From assembly GCA_900471605.1 (NCBI GenBank), contig UCEY01000031.1, forward strand, positions 1 through 64,000: a DNA stretch of 64,000 bases, written 5' to 3'. Positions 44,601 to 56,367 of the stretch are shown here, in pieces. Each line of letters opens with the position of its first letter. Positions within the stretch are counted from its first letter, which is position 1. The notes beneath the pieces are model-generated. The model saw only the letters and a list, made by a program, of their open reading frames with translations. It did not search any database and had not been told where the DNA came from. Made by a program: the position numbers and the translations under genes. Source of the stretch: Hyphomicrobiales bacterium. GTDB taxonomy: Bacteria; Pseudomonadota; Alphaproteobacteria; Rhizobiales; Rhizobiaceae.

Positions 44601-46541
44601 ATGGGTTACCAGCAGAAGCTGCGTGGCTTCGTCGTGTCGACGGGGTTGTTGACGACCGTGCTCTTGGGAGCGGCGCTCCCGGCCTGGGCGGCGGATTACA
44701 AGCAGGCGCCGATGCTCGACGAGCAGGTCAAGGCCGGCAAGCTGCCGGCAGTCGCCGAGCGGCTTCCGGAACATCCCTATGTCGAGACGATGATCGACGG
44801 CGTCGGCAAGTATGGCGGCACGCTGCGCACCACGATCCTCGCCAATGGCGACCAGTACAACCTGACCCGCACCATCGCCAACGAACTGCTCGTCCGCTGG
44901 GACCCGAAGTGGCAGAAGGTGATGCCGTCGCTGGCCGAGGAGTTCAAGGCCTCGGAAGATGCGACCACTTACACGTTCAAGCTCCGCAAGGGCCTGAAGT
45001 GGAGCGACGGCCAGCCGTTCAATGCCGACGATATCATGTTCTGGTATGAGGACGTGTTCATGAACCCGGCGCTCTCGCCGGCCAAGAACCCGACCTTCAC
45101 GGTCGCCGGCAAGCCGGTCAAGGTCACCAAGATCGACGACCTCACCGTCGAGTTCAAGTTCGAGTCTCCCTACGGCCTGTTCATCCAGCAGCTCGCCTAC
45201 GGCCAGGGTCACCTGCCGGTGATCTATCCGAAACACTACCTCAAGCAGTTCCATGAGAAGTACAACAAGGACGGCATTCCGGCGCTGTTGAAGGCCAATC
45301 CGGCTGCCGGCGACTGGGTGGCGCTGTTCAACTCCAAGGTCTCGCTGACCTTCCAGCCGCCGTTCTGGCAGAACCTCGCCCTGCCGACGCTGAACCCGTG
45401 GATCCTGACCGTTCCCTATGCCGACAGCGAACGCGTCGTCGCTACCCGCAATCCCTATTACTGGAAGGTCGATACCGCCGGGAACCAGCTTCCCTATATT
45501 GACGGCATCACCTGGGCAAAACTCGACGATCCGCAGCTGATGGCGCTGAAGATGACCTCGGGCGAGTTCGATTTCGCTTTCCGCCACATCAACAACTCGA
45601 CGTTCAAGTCGGTTCTCTTCGACGGCCAGAAGACGGGCAACTACAAGTTCGTGGACGTCAAGGATCTGCCCGCCAATGACGCGGTCATCCTGCTCAACCT
45701 CAACTCCACCGACCCGGTGAAGAAGAAGATCTTCCAGAACAAGGATTTCCGCATCGCGCTCAGCCAGTCGATCAACCGGCAGGAGATCATCGACCTCGTT
45801 TATGTCGGGCAGGGGGCTCCGGCCCAGGTCGCCGTTCAGCCCGAGCATGAGCTTTTCAACGAGCGCGAGGCCAAGCAGTACACCGAGTTCGATCCCAAGG
45901 CATCGATGGCGATCCTCGACAAGATCATGCCGAAGAAGGATGCGGAAGGCTTCCGTCTCGACGAGACCGGCAAGCGCTTCACCATCAACTTCATGGTCGC
46001 CGACGTCTTCGGACTGTCCTATCCGGACGTGATGCAGATGGTGCAGAAATACGCCAAGGAGGTCGGTATCGACATCCAGCTGCGCACCACGGACCGTGCC
46101 CGCCTCAACACCATGTGGGCGGCAAACGAGCAGGACGCCTATATCTGGAACTGCGTCGGCGGGCTTTCGGAAGTCTATACCGATCCGCGCTGCTACATGC
46201 CCTTCCAGAAGGCCGACATCTTCTTCGCGATGAAGTGGAGCGAATGGTATTCGAACCACGCGACCGGCGAGGAGCCGCCGGAAAACATCAAGGCGCTGAT
46301 GGCCGCCTACGACAAGGTCAACGCCGCCGTGACCGATGACGACCGTCGCCAGAAGATGAAGGACTTCCTCAACCTGTCCGCCGACAACTTCCTCAACATC
46401 GGTATCTCGCGCCCCATGCCGAAATACATGATGACGTCGACGAACCTGAAGAATGTCGTCAACGGCATTCCGATCACCGGCAACCTCTGGCACCCGGCGC
46501 CGACGCTGACCCAGTGGTATTTCGACAAGCCGGCAAAATAA
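44601..46541 (+). CDS. ABC transporter family-5 substrate-binding protein
   Basis: This 646-residue periplasmic protein has a signal peptide (residues 1-30, cleavage at AWA-ADYK) and the family-5 (peptide/nickel/oligosaccharide) fold. Visible features are LVRWDPKWQKVMPSLAEEF, YTFKLRKGLKWSDGQPFNADD (about residues 119-139) and a C-terminal closing helix. Oligosaccharides are also carried by this cluster, so a sugar-acid oligomer is possible in view of the neighbouring dehydratases. GGAGGAG precedes the ATG. A RIME-like repeat separates it from the permeases. Confidence 0.92.
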   Translation: MGYQQKLRGFVVSTGLLTTVLLGAALPAWAADYKQAPMLDEQVKAGKLPAVAERLPEHPYVETMIDGVGKYGGTLRTTILANGDQYNLTRTIANELLVRWDPKWQKVMPSLAEEFKASEDATTYTFKLRKGLKWSDGQPFNADDIMFWYEDVFMNPALSPAKNPTFTVAGKPVKVTKIDDLTVEFKFESPYGLFIQQLAYGQGHLPVIYPKHYLKQFHEKYNKDGIPALLKANPAAGDWVALFNSKVSLTFQPPFWQNLALPTLNPWILTVPYADSERVVATRNPYYWKVDTAGNQLPYIDGITWAKLDDPQLMALKMTSGEFDFAFRHINNSTFKSVLFDGQKTGNYKFVDVKDLPANDAVILLNLNSTDPVKKKIFQNKDFRIALSQSINRQEIIDLVYVGQGAPAQVAVQPEHELFNEREAKQYTEFDPKASMAILDKIMPKKDAEGFRLDETGKRFTINFMVADVFGLSYPDVMQMVQKYAKEVGIDIQLRTTDRARLNTMWAANEQDAYIWNCVGGLSEVYTDPRCYMPFQKADIFFAMKWSEWYSNHATGEEPPENIKALMAAYDKVNAAVTDDDRRQKMKDFLNLSADNFLNIGISRPMPKYMMTSTNLKNVVNGIPITGNLWHPAPTLTQWYFDKPAK

Positions 46542-46579
46542 GTCTCCTCCCGAGACCGAGGGGTGATTGAATGTGACGC

Positions 46580-46698
46580 TTTGCCCCTCATCCGTCTGCC
46601 GGCACCTTCTCCCCGTTTTGACGGGGAGAAGGACACGAGCGGCAAACCTTGAAGTTCCCTCTCCCCGCGCGCGGGGAGAGGGCTAGGTGAGGGGCAAA
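46580..46698. repeat. RIME-like mosaic intergenic repeat
   Basis: Outer arms TTTGCCCCTCA (46580-46590) and TGAGGGGCAAA (46688-46698) enclose two perfect hairpins, 46605-46616/46621-46632 (12-bp stem, 4-base loop) and 46657-46668/46671-46682 (12-bp stem, 2-base loop). This matches, from memory, the Rhizobium-specific intergenic mosaic element. It lies between the binding-protein gene and the permeases of one operon. Confidence 0.8.
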
Positions 46699-46742
46699 TG
46701 CCGCCCGCCCAAACGTCTGCTGAAAAACAGAACGGCAAGAAA

Positions 46743-47729
46743 ATGCTCCGTTACATTATCAAGCGGCTGGTGTTCGCGATCCCGACACTGTTTGCCGTCT
46801 CCATCATCGCCTTCATCATCATCCAGCTGCCGCCGGGCGACTATCTGACGACTCTGATGGCCGACTGGGCGAGCCAGGGCGGTGCAGTGGAAGCCGGCAC
46901 GGTCGCCGCGATGCGCGAACGCTACGGCCTCGATCAGCCGATCTATTTCCAATATTACAAATGGATCTGGGGCATCCTGACTGCCGGCGATTTCGGCATC
47001 TCGTTCGAGCTCGGCAAGCCGGTGACCGAACTGATCTGGAACCGCCTCGGCTTCTCGATGCTGTTGTCGCTGCTGACGCTCTGCTTCGTCTGGGCGATCG
47101 CCATCCCGATCGGCATCCTGTCGGCGGTCAGGCAATATTCGATCTCCGACTACACGGCGACGTTCCTCGCCTTCTTCTTCCTCGCCGTGCCGGACTTCCT
47201 GATGGCGCTGTCGGCGATGTACGTCATGTCCGCCTGGTTCGGACAAAGCGTCGGCGGGCTGTTTTCGCCCGAATATGTCGATGCCGGCTGGAGTTTTGGA
47301 AAGCTCCTCGATTTCGCAGAGCATGTCTGGCTGCCGGTCGTCGTCATCGGCCTCGGTTCGCTCGCGGCGCTGGTGCGCATCATGCGCGCCAACCTGCTCG
47401 ACGAACTCTCCAAGCCCTATGTCACCACGGCGCGCGCCAAGGGCATGTCCGAGCTGGAGCTTTTGATCCGCTATCCGGTCCGCCTCGCGCTCAACCCTTT
47501 GATCTCGACGCTCGGCTGGATCCTGCCGGCGGTGATTTCCGGCGAGATCATCGTCTCGGTGGTCATGAGCCTGCCGACGACAGGCCCGCTGCTCCTGCGC
47601 GCTCTGCTCGCCCAGGACATGTATCTCGCCGGCTCGCTCATCCTTTTGATCTCGGTGCTCACCATCATCGGCACGCTGATTTCGGACATCCTGCTCGCGC
47701 TCACCGACCCGCGGATCCGTTTCCAATGA
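46743..47729 (+). CDS. ABC transporter permease (DppB type)
   Basis: The 328-residue inner-membrane permease has six or so helices, the binding-protein-dependent transport motif (AKGMSELELLIRYPVRLALNP, near residue 245, quoted in part) and the usual N-terminal leader MLRYIIKRLVFAIPTL. The start at 46743 gives this leader; an earlier in-frame ATG at 46698 lies at the end of the repeat and is rejected. Its stop overlaps the next permease start (ATGA). Confidence 0.93.
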   Translation: MLRYIIKRLVFAIPTLFAVSIIAFIIIQLPPGDYLTTLMADWASQGGAVEAGTVAAMRERYGLDQPIYFQYYKWIWGILTAGDFGISFELGKPVTELIWNRLGFSMLLSLLTLCFVWAIAIPIGILSAVRQYSISDYTATFLAFFFLAVPDFLMALSAMYVMSAWFGQSVGGLFSPEYVDAGWSFGKLLDFAEHVWLPVVVIGLGSLAALVRIMRANLLDELSKPYVTTARAKGMSELELLIRYPVRLALNPLISTLGWILPAVISGEIIVSVVMSLPTTGPLLLRALLAQDMYLAGSLILLISVLTIIGTLISDILLALTDPRIRFQ

Positions 47730-48876
47730 CAGATATCACCAGCCTCCCGCCGGACACCGGCCCGTCGTTCAATCTCTCCGGCAAGGACATGGCCGTCGCC
47801 GGCCAGTGGCGCCTGTTCTGGCTCAAGTTCAAGAAACACAGGATCGCGCTCGCGAGCCTCGTCATCATCGTCTTCATGTATCTCGTCGCGGCGTTTGCGG
47901 ATTTCATCGCGCCCTTTGATCCCAACGCCACCAATGCGCGCTTCACCTACGCGCCGCCGCAGGCCCTTTCGCTGTTTCACGACGGCTCGTTCCAGCCGAA
48001 CGTCAAGCAGCTGAAGATGACGCTGAACACGGAGTCCATGCGCCGCGAATTCCAGCCGGACCCGGCCAAGCCGGTCAAGGTCGGTTTCTTCGTGAAGGCG
48101 CAGCAGCCCTATTACCTGCTCGGCCTTGTCCCGATGCAGACGAAGCTTTTCGGCCTCACCAATCCGCAGGTCGGCGACAGCCTCTACATCTTCGGTGCCG
48201 ACCGGCTCGGCCGCGATATCTTCTCCCGTGTCGTGCACGGCGCCAAGATCTCGCTGTCGATCGGGCTTGTCGGCGTGTTCATGAGCCTCATCCTCGGGGT
48301 GACGATCGGCGGCATTTCCGGCTTCTTCGGCGGCGGGGCGGATCTTGCCATCCAGCGTTTCATCGAGCTGCTGCGCTCGATCCCGACCATTCCGCTCTGG
48401 ATGGGGCTGGCCGCCGCCATTCCGGTCGGCTGGCCGCCGCTCCGGACTTATTTCGTCATCACTCTGATCGTCTCGCTGATCGGCTGGACCAGTCTTGCCC
48501 GTGAAGTGCGCGGCAAGTTCCTGTCGCTCAGGAGCGAGGATTTCGTCATCGCCGCCCGCCTCGACGGCATGAGCGAGATCGGCATCATCTTCAGCCATCT
48601 CGTGCCGTCGTTCATGAGCCACATCATCGCGACGCTGACATTGGCGATCCCCTCGATGATCCTCGCCGAAACGGCGCTCTCCTTCCTCGGCATCGGCCTG
48701 CAGCCGCCGATCATCTCCTGGGGCGTACTGCTGCAGGAGGCGCAGAACATCCGCGCCGTCGCCCAGGCGCCTTGGCTGCTGTTCACGCCGGCGGCCGCGA
48801 TCGTCATCTCGGTCCTGTCCCTCAATTTCCTCGGCGATGGCCTGCGGGATGCCGCTGACCCCTACGAGTCCGTGTC

Positions 48877-48880
<4 letters not shown>
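47726..48880 (+). CDS. ABC transporter permease (DppC type)
   Basis: The 384-residue permease has a long insertion between the first and second membrane helices (about residues 60-150), the OppC-type N-terminal segment (W-R-L-F-W-L-K-F-K-K-H), and the ARLDGMSEIGIIFSHLVPS transport motif (about residue 280). The last helix ends in LSLNFLGDGLRDAADPY. It overlaps the upstream permease and the downstream ATPase (ATGA at both ends), so all three are co-translated. Confidence 0.93.
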
Positions 48881-50577
<1,697 letters not shown>

Positions 50578-50581
50578 ATCG

Positions 50582-51790
50582 ATGAAAATTACCGACGTCA
50601 AAATCATTGTCTGCTCGCCGGGCCGCAACTTCGTCACCGTCAAGATCTTTACCGACGAGGGCCTGACCGGGGTCGGCGACGCGACGCTGAACGGTCGCGA
50701 AAAGGCCGTCGTCGCCTATCTGCAGGAGCATCTGGCGCCGCTTCTCATCGGCCGCGATCCGAGCCGCATCGAGGATATCTGGCAGTATTTCTACAAGGGT
50801 GCCTATTGGCGCCGCGGCCCGGTGACCATGGCGGCGATCGCCGGCATCGATACCGCGCTCTGGGACATCAAGGCGAAGGCCGCCAACATGCCGCTCTACC
50901 AGCTGCTCGGCGGTGCGAGCCGCGAGAAGGTGCTCTGCTATACCCATGCCCAGGGCACGGATATCGCCGAGGCCGTCGAGGCGGTCGGCAGGCGCATCGA
51001 GCAGGGCTACAAGGCGATCCGCGTCCAGGTCGGCATCCCCGGCCTGCCGGATGTCTATGGCACGGGCAAGAAATCCGTCACCAACAATGCCGCCGATGAC
51101 GCGTTTCCGCACGAGGAAACCTGGTCGACCTCCAAATATCTCCGCTACGTTCCCGAACTGTTCAAGGCAGTGCGCGAGGCCCATGGCTGGGATATCGAGC
51201 TGCTCCACGACAGCCACCACCGCCTGACGCCGATCGAGGCGGCCCGCCTCGGCAAGGATCTCGAGTTCGCCCGCCTGTTCTGGCTGGAGGATACGGTTGC
51301 CGCCGAGTACCAGGAAGGTTTCCGGCTGATCCGCAAGCACACCACGACGCCGCTTGCCGTCGGCGAGGTGTTCAACACCATCTGGGATGCGCGGCTTCTG
51401 ATGGAAGAGCAGCTCATCGACTATATCCGCACCACGACCGTGCACGCCGGCGGCGTCACGGCGCAGCGGCGGATCATGGATTTCGCCAGCGTCTACAATG
51501 TCCGCACCGCCTGCCACGGCGCCATGGACATGTCGCCGATCTGCCTCGGCGCCAACCTGCATCTCGATCTCTGGGTTCCGAATTTCGGCATCCAGGAATA
51601 TTCCGGTTACCTGCCGGAAATTCTCGACGTCTTCCCCAGTGCCTGGAGCCTCAAGGACGGTTACCTGCATCCGGGCGAGGCGATCGGCCACGGCGTCGAT
51701 ATCGACGAGAAGCTTGCGGAAAAATATCCATACCAGCGCGCCTACCTGCCGGTGAACCGTCTCGAAGACGGCACCCTGTGGCACTGGTAA
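50582..51790 (+). CDS. D-mannonate/D-gluconate dehydratase-like enolase-superfamily enzyme
   Basis: The 402-residue protein belongs to the ManD subgroup (related to RspA). The metal ligands fall at the known ManD numbers: D210 and H212 in HDSHHRL, E236 in WLEDT, and E262 in VGEVFN. The H313-region is CHGAMDMSP. The C-terminus reads [12 protein letters not shown]. The subgroup includes D-mannonate and D-gluconate dehydratases and low-activity members; sequence alone does not separate them. It starts 4 bp after the ATPase. Confidence 0.9.
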   Translation: MKITDVKIIVCSPGRNFVTVKIFTDEGLTGVGDATLNGREKAVVAYLQEHLAPLLIGRDPSRIEDIWQYFYKGAYWRRGPVTMAAIAGIDTALWDIKAKAANMPLYQLLGGASREKVLCYTHAQGTDIAEAVEAVGRRIEQGYKAIRVQVGIPGLPDVYGTGKKSVTNNAADDAFPHEETWSTSKYLRYVPELFKAVREAHGWDIELLHDSHHRLTPIEAARLGKDLEFARLFWLEDTVAAEYQEGFRLIRKHTTTPLAVGEVFNTIWDARLLMEEQLIDYIRTTTVHAGGVTAQRRIMDFASVYNVRTACHGAMDMSPICLGANLHLDLWVPNFGIQEYSGYLPEILDVFPSAWSLKDGYLHPGEAIGHGVDIDEKLAEKYPYQRAYLPVNRLEDGTLWHW

Positions 51791-51818
51791 TTCGCCAAGG
51801 ATCGGAAAGAGGACGACG

Positions 51819-52973
51819 ATGAAGATCACAGCGATCAAGAGCTATGCCGTCAAGGTCGGCATCCGCAACCAGCTTCTGGTGAAGGTCGAGACCGACGAGG
51901 GTATTTTCGGCTGGGGCGAAAGCGGTCTTTCGGGCCGCGAAAAGGCGGTCGTCGGCGCGCTCGAACATTATGCCGAATTCCTGCGCGGCCGCGATCCGTT
52001 CAAGATCGGCGCGCTCTGGCAGGAAATGTACCGCAGCCAGTATTTTGAGGGCGGCCGCGTGCTGCAGGCGGCGATTTCGGCGATCGACATCGCGCTCTAC
52101 GACATCAAGGGCAAGGCGCTCGGCGTGCCGGTCTATGAACTGCTCGGCGGCAAGCAGCGTGACCGCATTCCGACCTTCGCGACCACTTTCGCCGAGCCGG
52201 GCCCGGCTATGGTCGAGCAGGCGCAGATGCTGGTCGAGCACGGCTGGACGGCCATGCGCCTGTCGCCCTCCGGCCATGAGAACAAGGAGGTCTACGAGCC
52301 GCGCGAACATATCGCAACCACCGCCAGGTGGTGCGTCAAGACGCGCGAGGCGCTCGGAGACGACGTGGTGCTCGGCATTGATTACCACCACCGCCTGACG
52401 GTCGCGGAAGCGGCGAGCTTCTGCCAGAAGATGCCGAAGGGCACGCTGGATTTCCTCGAGGAGCCGATCCGCGACGAGTCGCCCAGCTCCTACGAAGCTT
52501 TGCGCCGGATGACCGACATCCCGTTTGCGATCGGCGAGGAATTTTCCTCCAAATGGCAGTTCCAGCCCTATATCGAACGCGACATCCACCAGTTCAACCG
52601 CCTCGACGTCTGCAATGTCGGCGGCCTGACGGAGAGCATGAAGGTCGCAGCCTGGAGTGAGACCCATTACGTCGACATGATGCCGCACAATCCGCTAGGT
52701 CCGGTCTGCACCGCGGCGACCATCCATTTCTCGGCGGCGGTCGCCAATTTTTCCTGGCTGGAAACCCGCAACAGCCCTGCGGAAACCCATCTCGGCTTCG
52801 ACAATTCCGAATTCTTCCCGGTCCAGCCCCGACTGGAAGGCGCGTTTTATCCGGTCTCGGATGCGCCGGGCCTCGGCGTCGAGGTCAACGAGGAACTGAT
52901 CGCCAAGCAGAGCTTCGAATTCTGGGAAGCGCCGCATCTGAAGCGCCGCGACGGCTCGGTCACCAACTGGTAA
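51819..52973 (+). CDS. DgoD-like enolase-superfamily sugar-acid dehydratase
   Basis: The 384-residue protein resembles D-galactonate dehydratase. Metal ligands appear as D-Y-H-H-R-L (Asp about residue 188), E in LEEPIRDE, and E in IGEEFSS (about 240), and the catalytic His in MMPHNPLGPVCTAA (about 290) is the DgoD signature. The N-terminal lid (MKITAIKSYAV) opens the capping domain. The real substrate may be another sugar acid. GAGGA precedes the start. It follows the mannonate-type dehydratase by 28 bp and is the last gene of the operon. Confidence 0.9.
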   Translation: MKITAIKSYAVKVGIRNQLLVKVETDEGIFGWGESGLSGREKAVVGALEHYAEFLRGRDPFKIGALWQEMYRSQYFEGGRVLQAAISAIDIALYDIKGKALGVPVYELLGGKQRDRIPTFATTFAEPGPAMVEQAQMLVEHGWTAMRLSPSGHENKEVYEPREHIATTARWCVKTREALGDDVVLGIDYHHRLTVAEAASFCQKMPKGTLDFLEEPIRDESPSSYEALRRMTDIPFAIGEEFSSKWQFQPYIERDIHQFNRLDVCNVGGLTESMKVAAWSETHYVDMMPHNPLGPVCTAATIHFSAAVANFSWLETRNSPAETHLGFDNSEFFPVQPRLEGAFYPVSDAPGLGVEVNEELIAKQSFEFWEAPHLKRRDGSVTNW

Positions 52974-52984
52974 CATCGGCTCTC

Positions 52985-53029
52985 CGGCCTCTCCGCAGGG
53001 TGCCATCCTGGCGTCCAGCGGGGAGGCCG
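52985..53029. terminator. Hairpin at the end of the sugar-acid operon
   Basis: CGGCCTCTCCGC (52985-52996) pairs with GCGGGGAGGCCG (53018-53029), with one G-U pair. It lies between the convergent dehydratase and XRE genes; no T run follows. Confidence 0.55.
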
Positions 53030-53042
53030 AAATCATATCGAT

Positions 53043-53345
53043 CTATTGAGGGGCCTGCACGGCCCTCGGACAGACGCCGAAGCAACCGCCTTCCATATGG
53101 ACGAAGGCGACGCCGCCTTCCTCGAAGGCGAGGCGCAACTGCGCTTCCGTTGCGCGATGGAGATCGTGCCGGCTGCCTTCGTAATCACGGATGGTGCTTC
53201 TCGACACCCCCGACCGATCGGCGAGATCGGTCTGCGTCCAGTCAAGAAACCCACGGGCGGCGCGACACAAGGCCGGCGTCAAAATTACGTTCTTTGCGGC
53301 TTGACCCATCTCACCAAACTGCCCATATTGGTCAATATCTCTCAT
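53043..53345 (-). CDS. XRE-family helix-turn-helix protein
   Basis: The 100-residue protein has an XRE helix-turn-helix (about residues 22-70, with L-C-R-A-A-R-G-F-L-D-W-T-Q-T-D-L-A-D-R-S-G-V-S-R-S-T-I-R-D-Y-E in pieces) and a short C-terminal segment (GGVAFVHMEGG). Such small XRE proteins are common rhizobial regulators. The start is unsettled: ATG 53345 has no clear ribosome site and ATG 53306 is also possible; the conserved part starts near the second. It is divergent from the Mrp operon, across about 95 bp. Confidence 0.75.
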   Translation of the reverse strand: MRDIDQYGQFGEMGQAAKNVILTPALCRAARGFLDWTQTDLADRSGVSRSTIRDYEGSRHDLHRATEAQLRLAFEEGGVAFVHMEGGCFGVCPRAVQAPQ

Positions 53346-53439
53346 ATATGGCAATTTGGATTCGATTGCTAGATGGAGTATTCGTAAGCCCCTGGCAGCG
53401 GGCGCTTGACGGATGCGCAGCACATAGGAAGGCCGGAGC

Positions 53440-56367
53440 ATTGGGATAACGTCGGGACCATATCTTCTTCTCATTCTTCTGGTCCTGCCTTTCCTCGGAA
53501 GCCTGGTCTCCGTATCTCTGCTGCGGACGCGCTCACGCGTCCTGCCGTCCTGGGTCGCCGGCGCCACCGCGCTCCTCTCCCTGCTGATCGTTGCGTCCTT
53601 CTATCCGGGCGTCACCAATGGCGGGATCCTGCGGTTCGAGGGCACGTGGCTGCCGCAGCTCGGGCTCAATTTTACCTTGCGCATGGATGGTTTCGCCTGG
53701 CTCTTCTCTATGCTGATCGCGGGCATCGGCTTTCTCGTGGTCGTTTATGCCCGCTATTACATGTCGGAAGACGATCCGGTCCCGCGCTTCTTCTCCTTCC
53801 TGCTCGCCTTCATGGGCGCCATGCTCGGCATCGTTATCTCCGGCAATGTCATTCTTCTGTCGGTGTTCTGGGAACTGACCAGCATCTTTTCCTTCCTGCT
53901 GATCAGTTACTGGCACAACAATGCCGCCGCCCGCGATGGCGCCCGCATGGCGCTGACGATCACCGGGATCGGCGGGTTCTGCCTGCTGATCGGTCTGCTG
54001 CTCATCGGCAATATCGTCGGCAGCTACGACCTGGACAAGATTCTCGCCGCCGGCGACGTCATCCGCGGCCATTCCCTCTACGTGCCGGCCCTGGTCTTCA
54101 TCCTGCTCGGCGCATTGACGAAAAGCGCGCAGTTTCCGTTCCATTTCTGGCTGCCCAATGCCATGGCGGCACCGACCCCGGTCTCCGCCTTCCTGCATTC
54201 AGCAACCATGGTGAAGGCCGGTGTCTTCCTGCTGGTGCGGTTCTGGCCGGCTTTGTCGGGAACCTATGAATGGTTCTATCTGGTCGGGCTGGCCGGCATC
54301 GTCACGCTGGTGCTCGGCGCCTATTTCGCCATGTTCCAGCAGGACCTGAAGGGCCTGCTCGCCTATTCGACGATCAGCCATCTCGGCCTCATCACCACGC
54401 TGCTCAGCCTCGGAAGTCCGCTGGCGACGGTTGCCGCGATCTTCCACATGGTCAACCACGCGACCTTCAAGGCATCGCTGTTCATGGCCGCCGGCATTAT
54501 CGATCACGAGACCGGCACCCGCGACATGCGGCGATTGAGCGGACTTTTCCGGTATTTGCCCATCACAGGCACGCTGGCCATGGTGGCGAGTGCCGCCATG
54601 GCCGGAGTTCCTCTGCTCAACGGTTTCCTGTCGAAGGAAATGTTCTTCGCGGAAGCGGTCGAAACCCATGCGGATTCCATTCTCGACCGCATCCTGCCCT
54701 ATGTCGCGACGCTCGCCAGTGCCTTCAGCGTCGCCTATTCGCTGCGCTTCATCCACACCGTCTTCTTCGGCCCGCCGCCGGTCGATCTGCCCAAGCCGAA
54801 GCCGCATGAGCCGCCGCGCTGGATGCGTTTTCCGATCGATCTTCTGGTCGTTGCCTGCCTGATCGTCGGCATCATCCCGGCAATCTCCATCGGGCCTTTC
54901 CTGCAGACCGCCGTCATCAGTGTTCTGGGCCCTGATACGCCGGAATACAGCCTGTCCATCTGGCACGGCGTCAACCTGCCGCTGATCATGAGCGCCGTCG
55001 CGCTCGTCGGCGGTGCGCTGATCTATTTCGCGCTGCGCAAATATCTCGCGACCTGCGAGGACGGTCCGCCGATCCTGCGCAATCTCAAGGGCCAGCGCAT
55101 CTTCGAGCGCATTCTCGTGGAAGTGTCCTGGCGCTGGGCCCGTACGCTGGAACGGCGCTTCGGCACCCGCAATCTCCAGCCGCAGCTTCGCTGGGTCGTG
55201 GCGACCGGTTTCCTCGCCGGTCTGCTTCCGCTCTATCTCTCCGGTTTCGAAACGCGTGACATCGCCTTTTCCGGCATCGATCCCGCCTTTGCGGCGATCT
55301 GGCTGCTTGGCATATGCCTCGCCTTCGGCACCGCCTATCTAGCCAAATACCATCGCCTTGCGGCTCTCGTGATGCTCGGCGGCGTCGGCCTGATCGTCTG
55401 CGTCACCTTCGTCTGGCTGTCGGCGCCGGATCTCGCCATCACCCAGCTCCTCGTCGAGATCGTCACCACCGTCCTCATCCTGCTCGGCCTGCGCTGGCTG
55501 CCGAAGCGGACCGAGGGACTGGCTGAGTCCATCACCTTGCGGGCGCGATTCCGCCGCTTCCGGGACCTGGCGCTCGCCGTCGTCTGCGGTATCGGCATGT
55601 CCTTCATTGCCTATGCCGTCATGACCATGCCGGTGCCGGATGCGATCGCCAACTATTTCCTCGCAAACGCCTATTCCGAAGGCGGTGGGCGCAATGTCGT
55701 CAACGTCATCCTGGTGGATTTCCGCGGTTTCGATACCTTGGGCGAGATCGCCGTGCTTGGCGTCGTGGCGCTGACGGTGTTCGCGCTGCTGCGCCGCTTC
55801 CGCCCCGCCGACGACAGCATGGACCTGCCGGAGCAGCAGCGCATCCAGAACCGGTTCGACGAGGATCGGCCCGAGCGTTCGGCGGGCGATACGGTGCGCG
55901 ACTACCTGCTGGTGCCCTCGGTGATCATGACCTGGCTCTTTCCCGTCATCATCACCTTCGCCGTCTATATCTTCATGCGTGGCCATGACCTGCCGGGCGG
56001 CGGCTTTTCCGCCGGTCTGACGCTGTCGATCGCCTTCCTGCTGCAATATCTGGCCGGCGGCACACGCTGGGCGGAAGATCGTATCCGCATCCTGCCGCTG
56101 CGCTGGATGGGGGCGGGTATCCTGACCGCGTCCGCGACCGGCATCGGCGCCTGGTTCTTCGGCTATCCGTTCCTGACCTCGCATTTCCAGTATGTCGAGC
56201 TGCCGCTGATCGGCAAGATGCCGGCCGCGACCGCATTGCTCTTCGATCTCGGGGTGTTTTCGCTGGTTGTCGGTTCGACCGTCCTCATTCTCGTGGCGCT
56301 GGCGCACCAGTCGATCCGTATCAACCGCCTGCGGGCAATCGATGCGGCAAGGGCGGAGGAGGGCTGA
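53440..56367 (+). CDS. mrpA: Mrp/Mnh Na+/H+ antiporter, fused subunits A and B, with non-standard start
   Basis: Inner-membrane antiporter subunit, about 975 residues in full. It has many helices, the NuoL-like proton-channel segments (GALTKSAQFPFHFWLPNAM near residue 230 of the full protein, and SAFLHSATMVKAGVFLL) and an MrpB part at the C-terminus (from about residue 815, including FMRGHDLPGGGFSAG). The first ATG is at 53677, but 79 upstream codons continue the usual N-terminal helices (G-P-Y-L-L-L-I-L-L-V-L-P-F-L-G). That stretch has no ATG or GTG, and its only TTG (53671) is just before the ATG. The frame opens after a TAG at 53425-53427, and ATT at 53440 has AGGAAGG 7 bases upstream, so ATT is my start. 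Confidence 0.8.
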   Translation: MGITSGPYLLLILLVLPFLGSLVSVSLLRTRSRVLPSWVAGATALLSLLIVASFYPGVTNGGILRFEGTWLPQLGLNFTLRMDGFAWLFSMLIAGIGFLVVVYARYYMSEDDPVPRFFSFLLAFMGAMLGIVISGNVILLSVFWELTSIFSFLLISYWHNNAAARDGARMALTITGIGGFCLLIGLLLIGNIVGSYDLDKILAAGDVIRGHSLYVPALVFILLGALTKSAQFPFHFWLPNAMAAPTPVSAFLHSATMVKAGVFLLVRFWPALSGTYEWFYLVGLAGIVTLVLGAYFAMFQQDLKGLLAYSTISHLGLITTLLSLGSPLATVAAIFHMVNHATFKASLFMAAGIIDHETGTRDMRRLSGLFRYLPITGTLAMVASAAMAGVPLLNGFLSKEMFFAEAVETHADSILDRILPYVATLASAFSVAYSLRFIHTVFFGPPPVDLPKPKPHEPPRWMRFPIDLLVVACLIVGIIPAISIGPFLQTAVISVLGPDTPEYSLSIWHGVNLPLIMSAVALVGGALIYFALRKYLATCEDGPPILRNLKGQRIFERILVEVSWRWARTLERRFGTRNLQPQLRWVVATGFLAGLLPLYLSGFETRDIAFSGIDPAFAAIWLLGICLAFGTAYLAKYHRLAALVMLGGVGLIVCVTFVWLSAPDLAITQLLVEIVTTVLILLGLRWLPKRTEGLAESITLRARFRRFRDLALAVVCGIGMSFIAYAVMTMPVPDAIANYFLANAYSEGGGRNVVNVILVDFRGFDTLGEIAVLGVVALTVFALLRRFRPADDSMDLPEQQRIQNRFDEDRPERSAGDTVRDYLLVPSVIMTWLFPVIITFAVYIFMRGHDLPGGGFSAGLTLSIAFLLQYLAGGTRWAEDRIRILPLRWMGAGILTASATGIGAWFFGYPFLTSHFQYVELPLIGKMPAATALLFDLGVFSLVVGSTVLILVALAHQSIRINRLRAIDAARAEEG

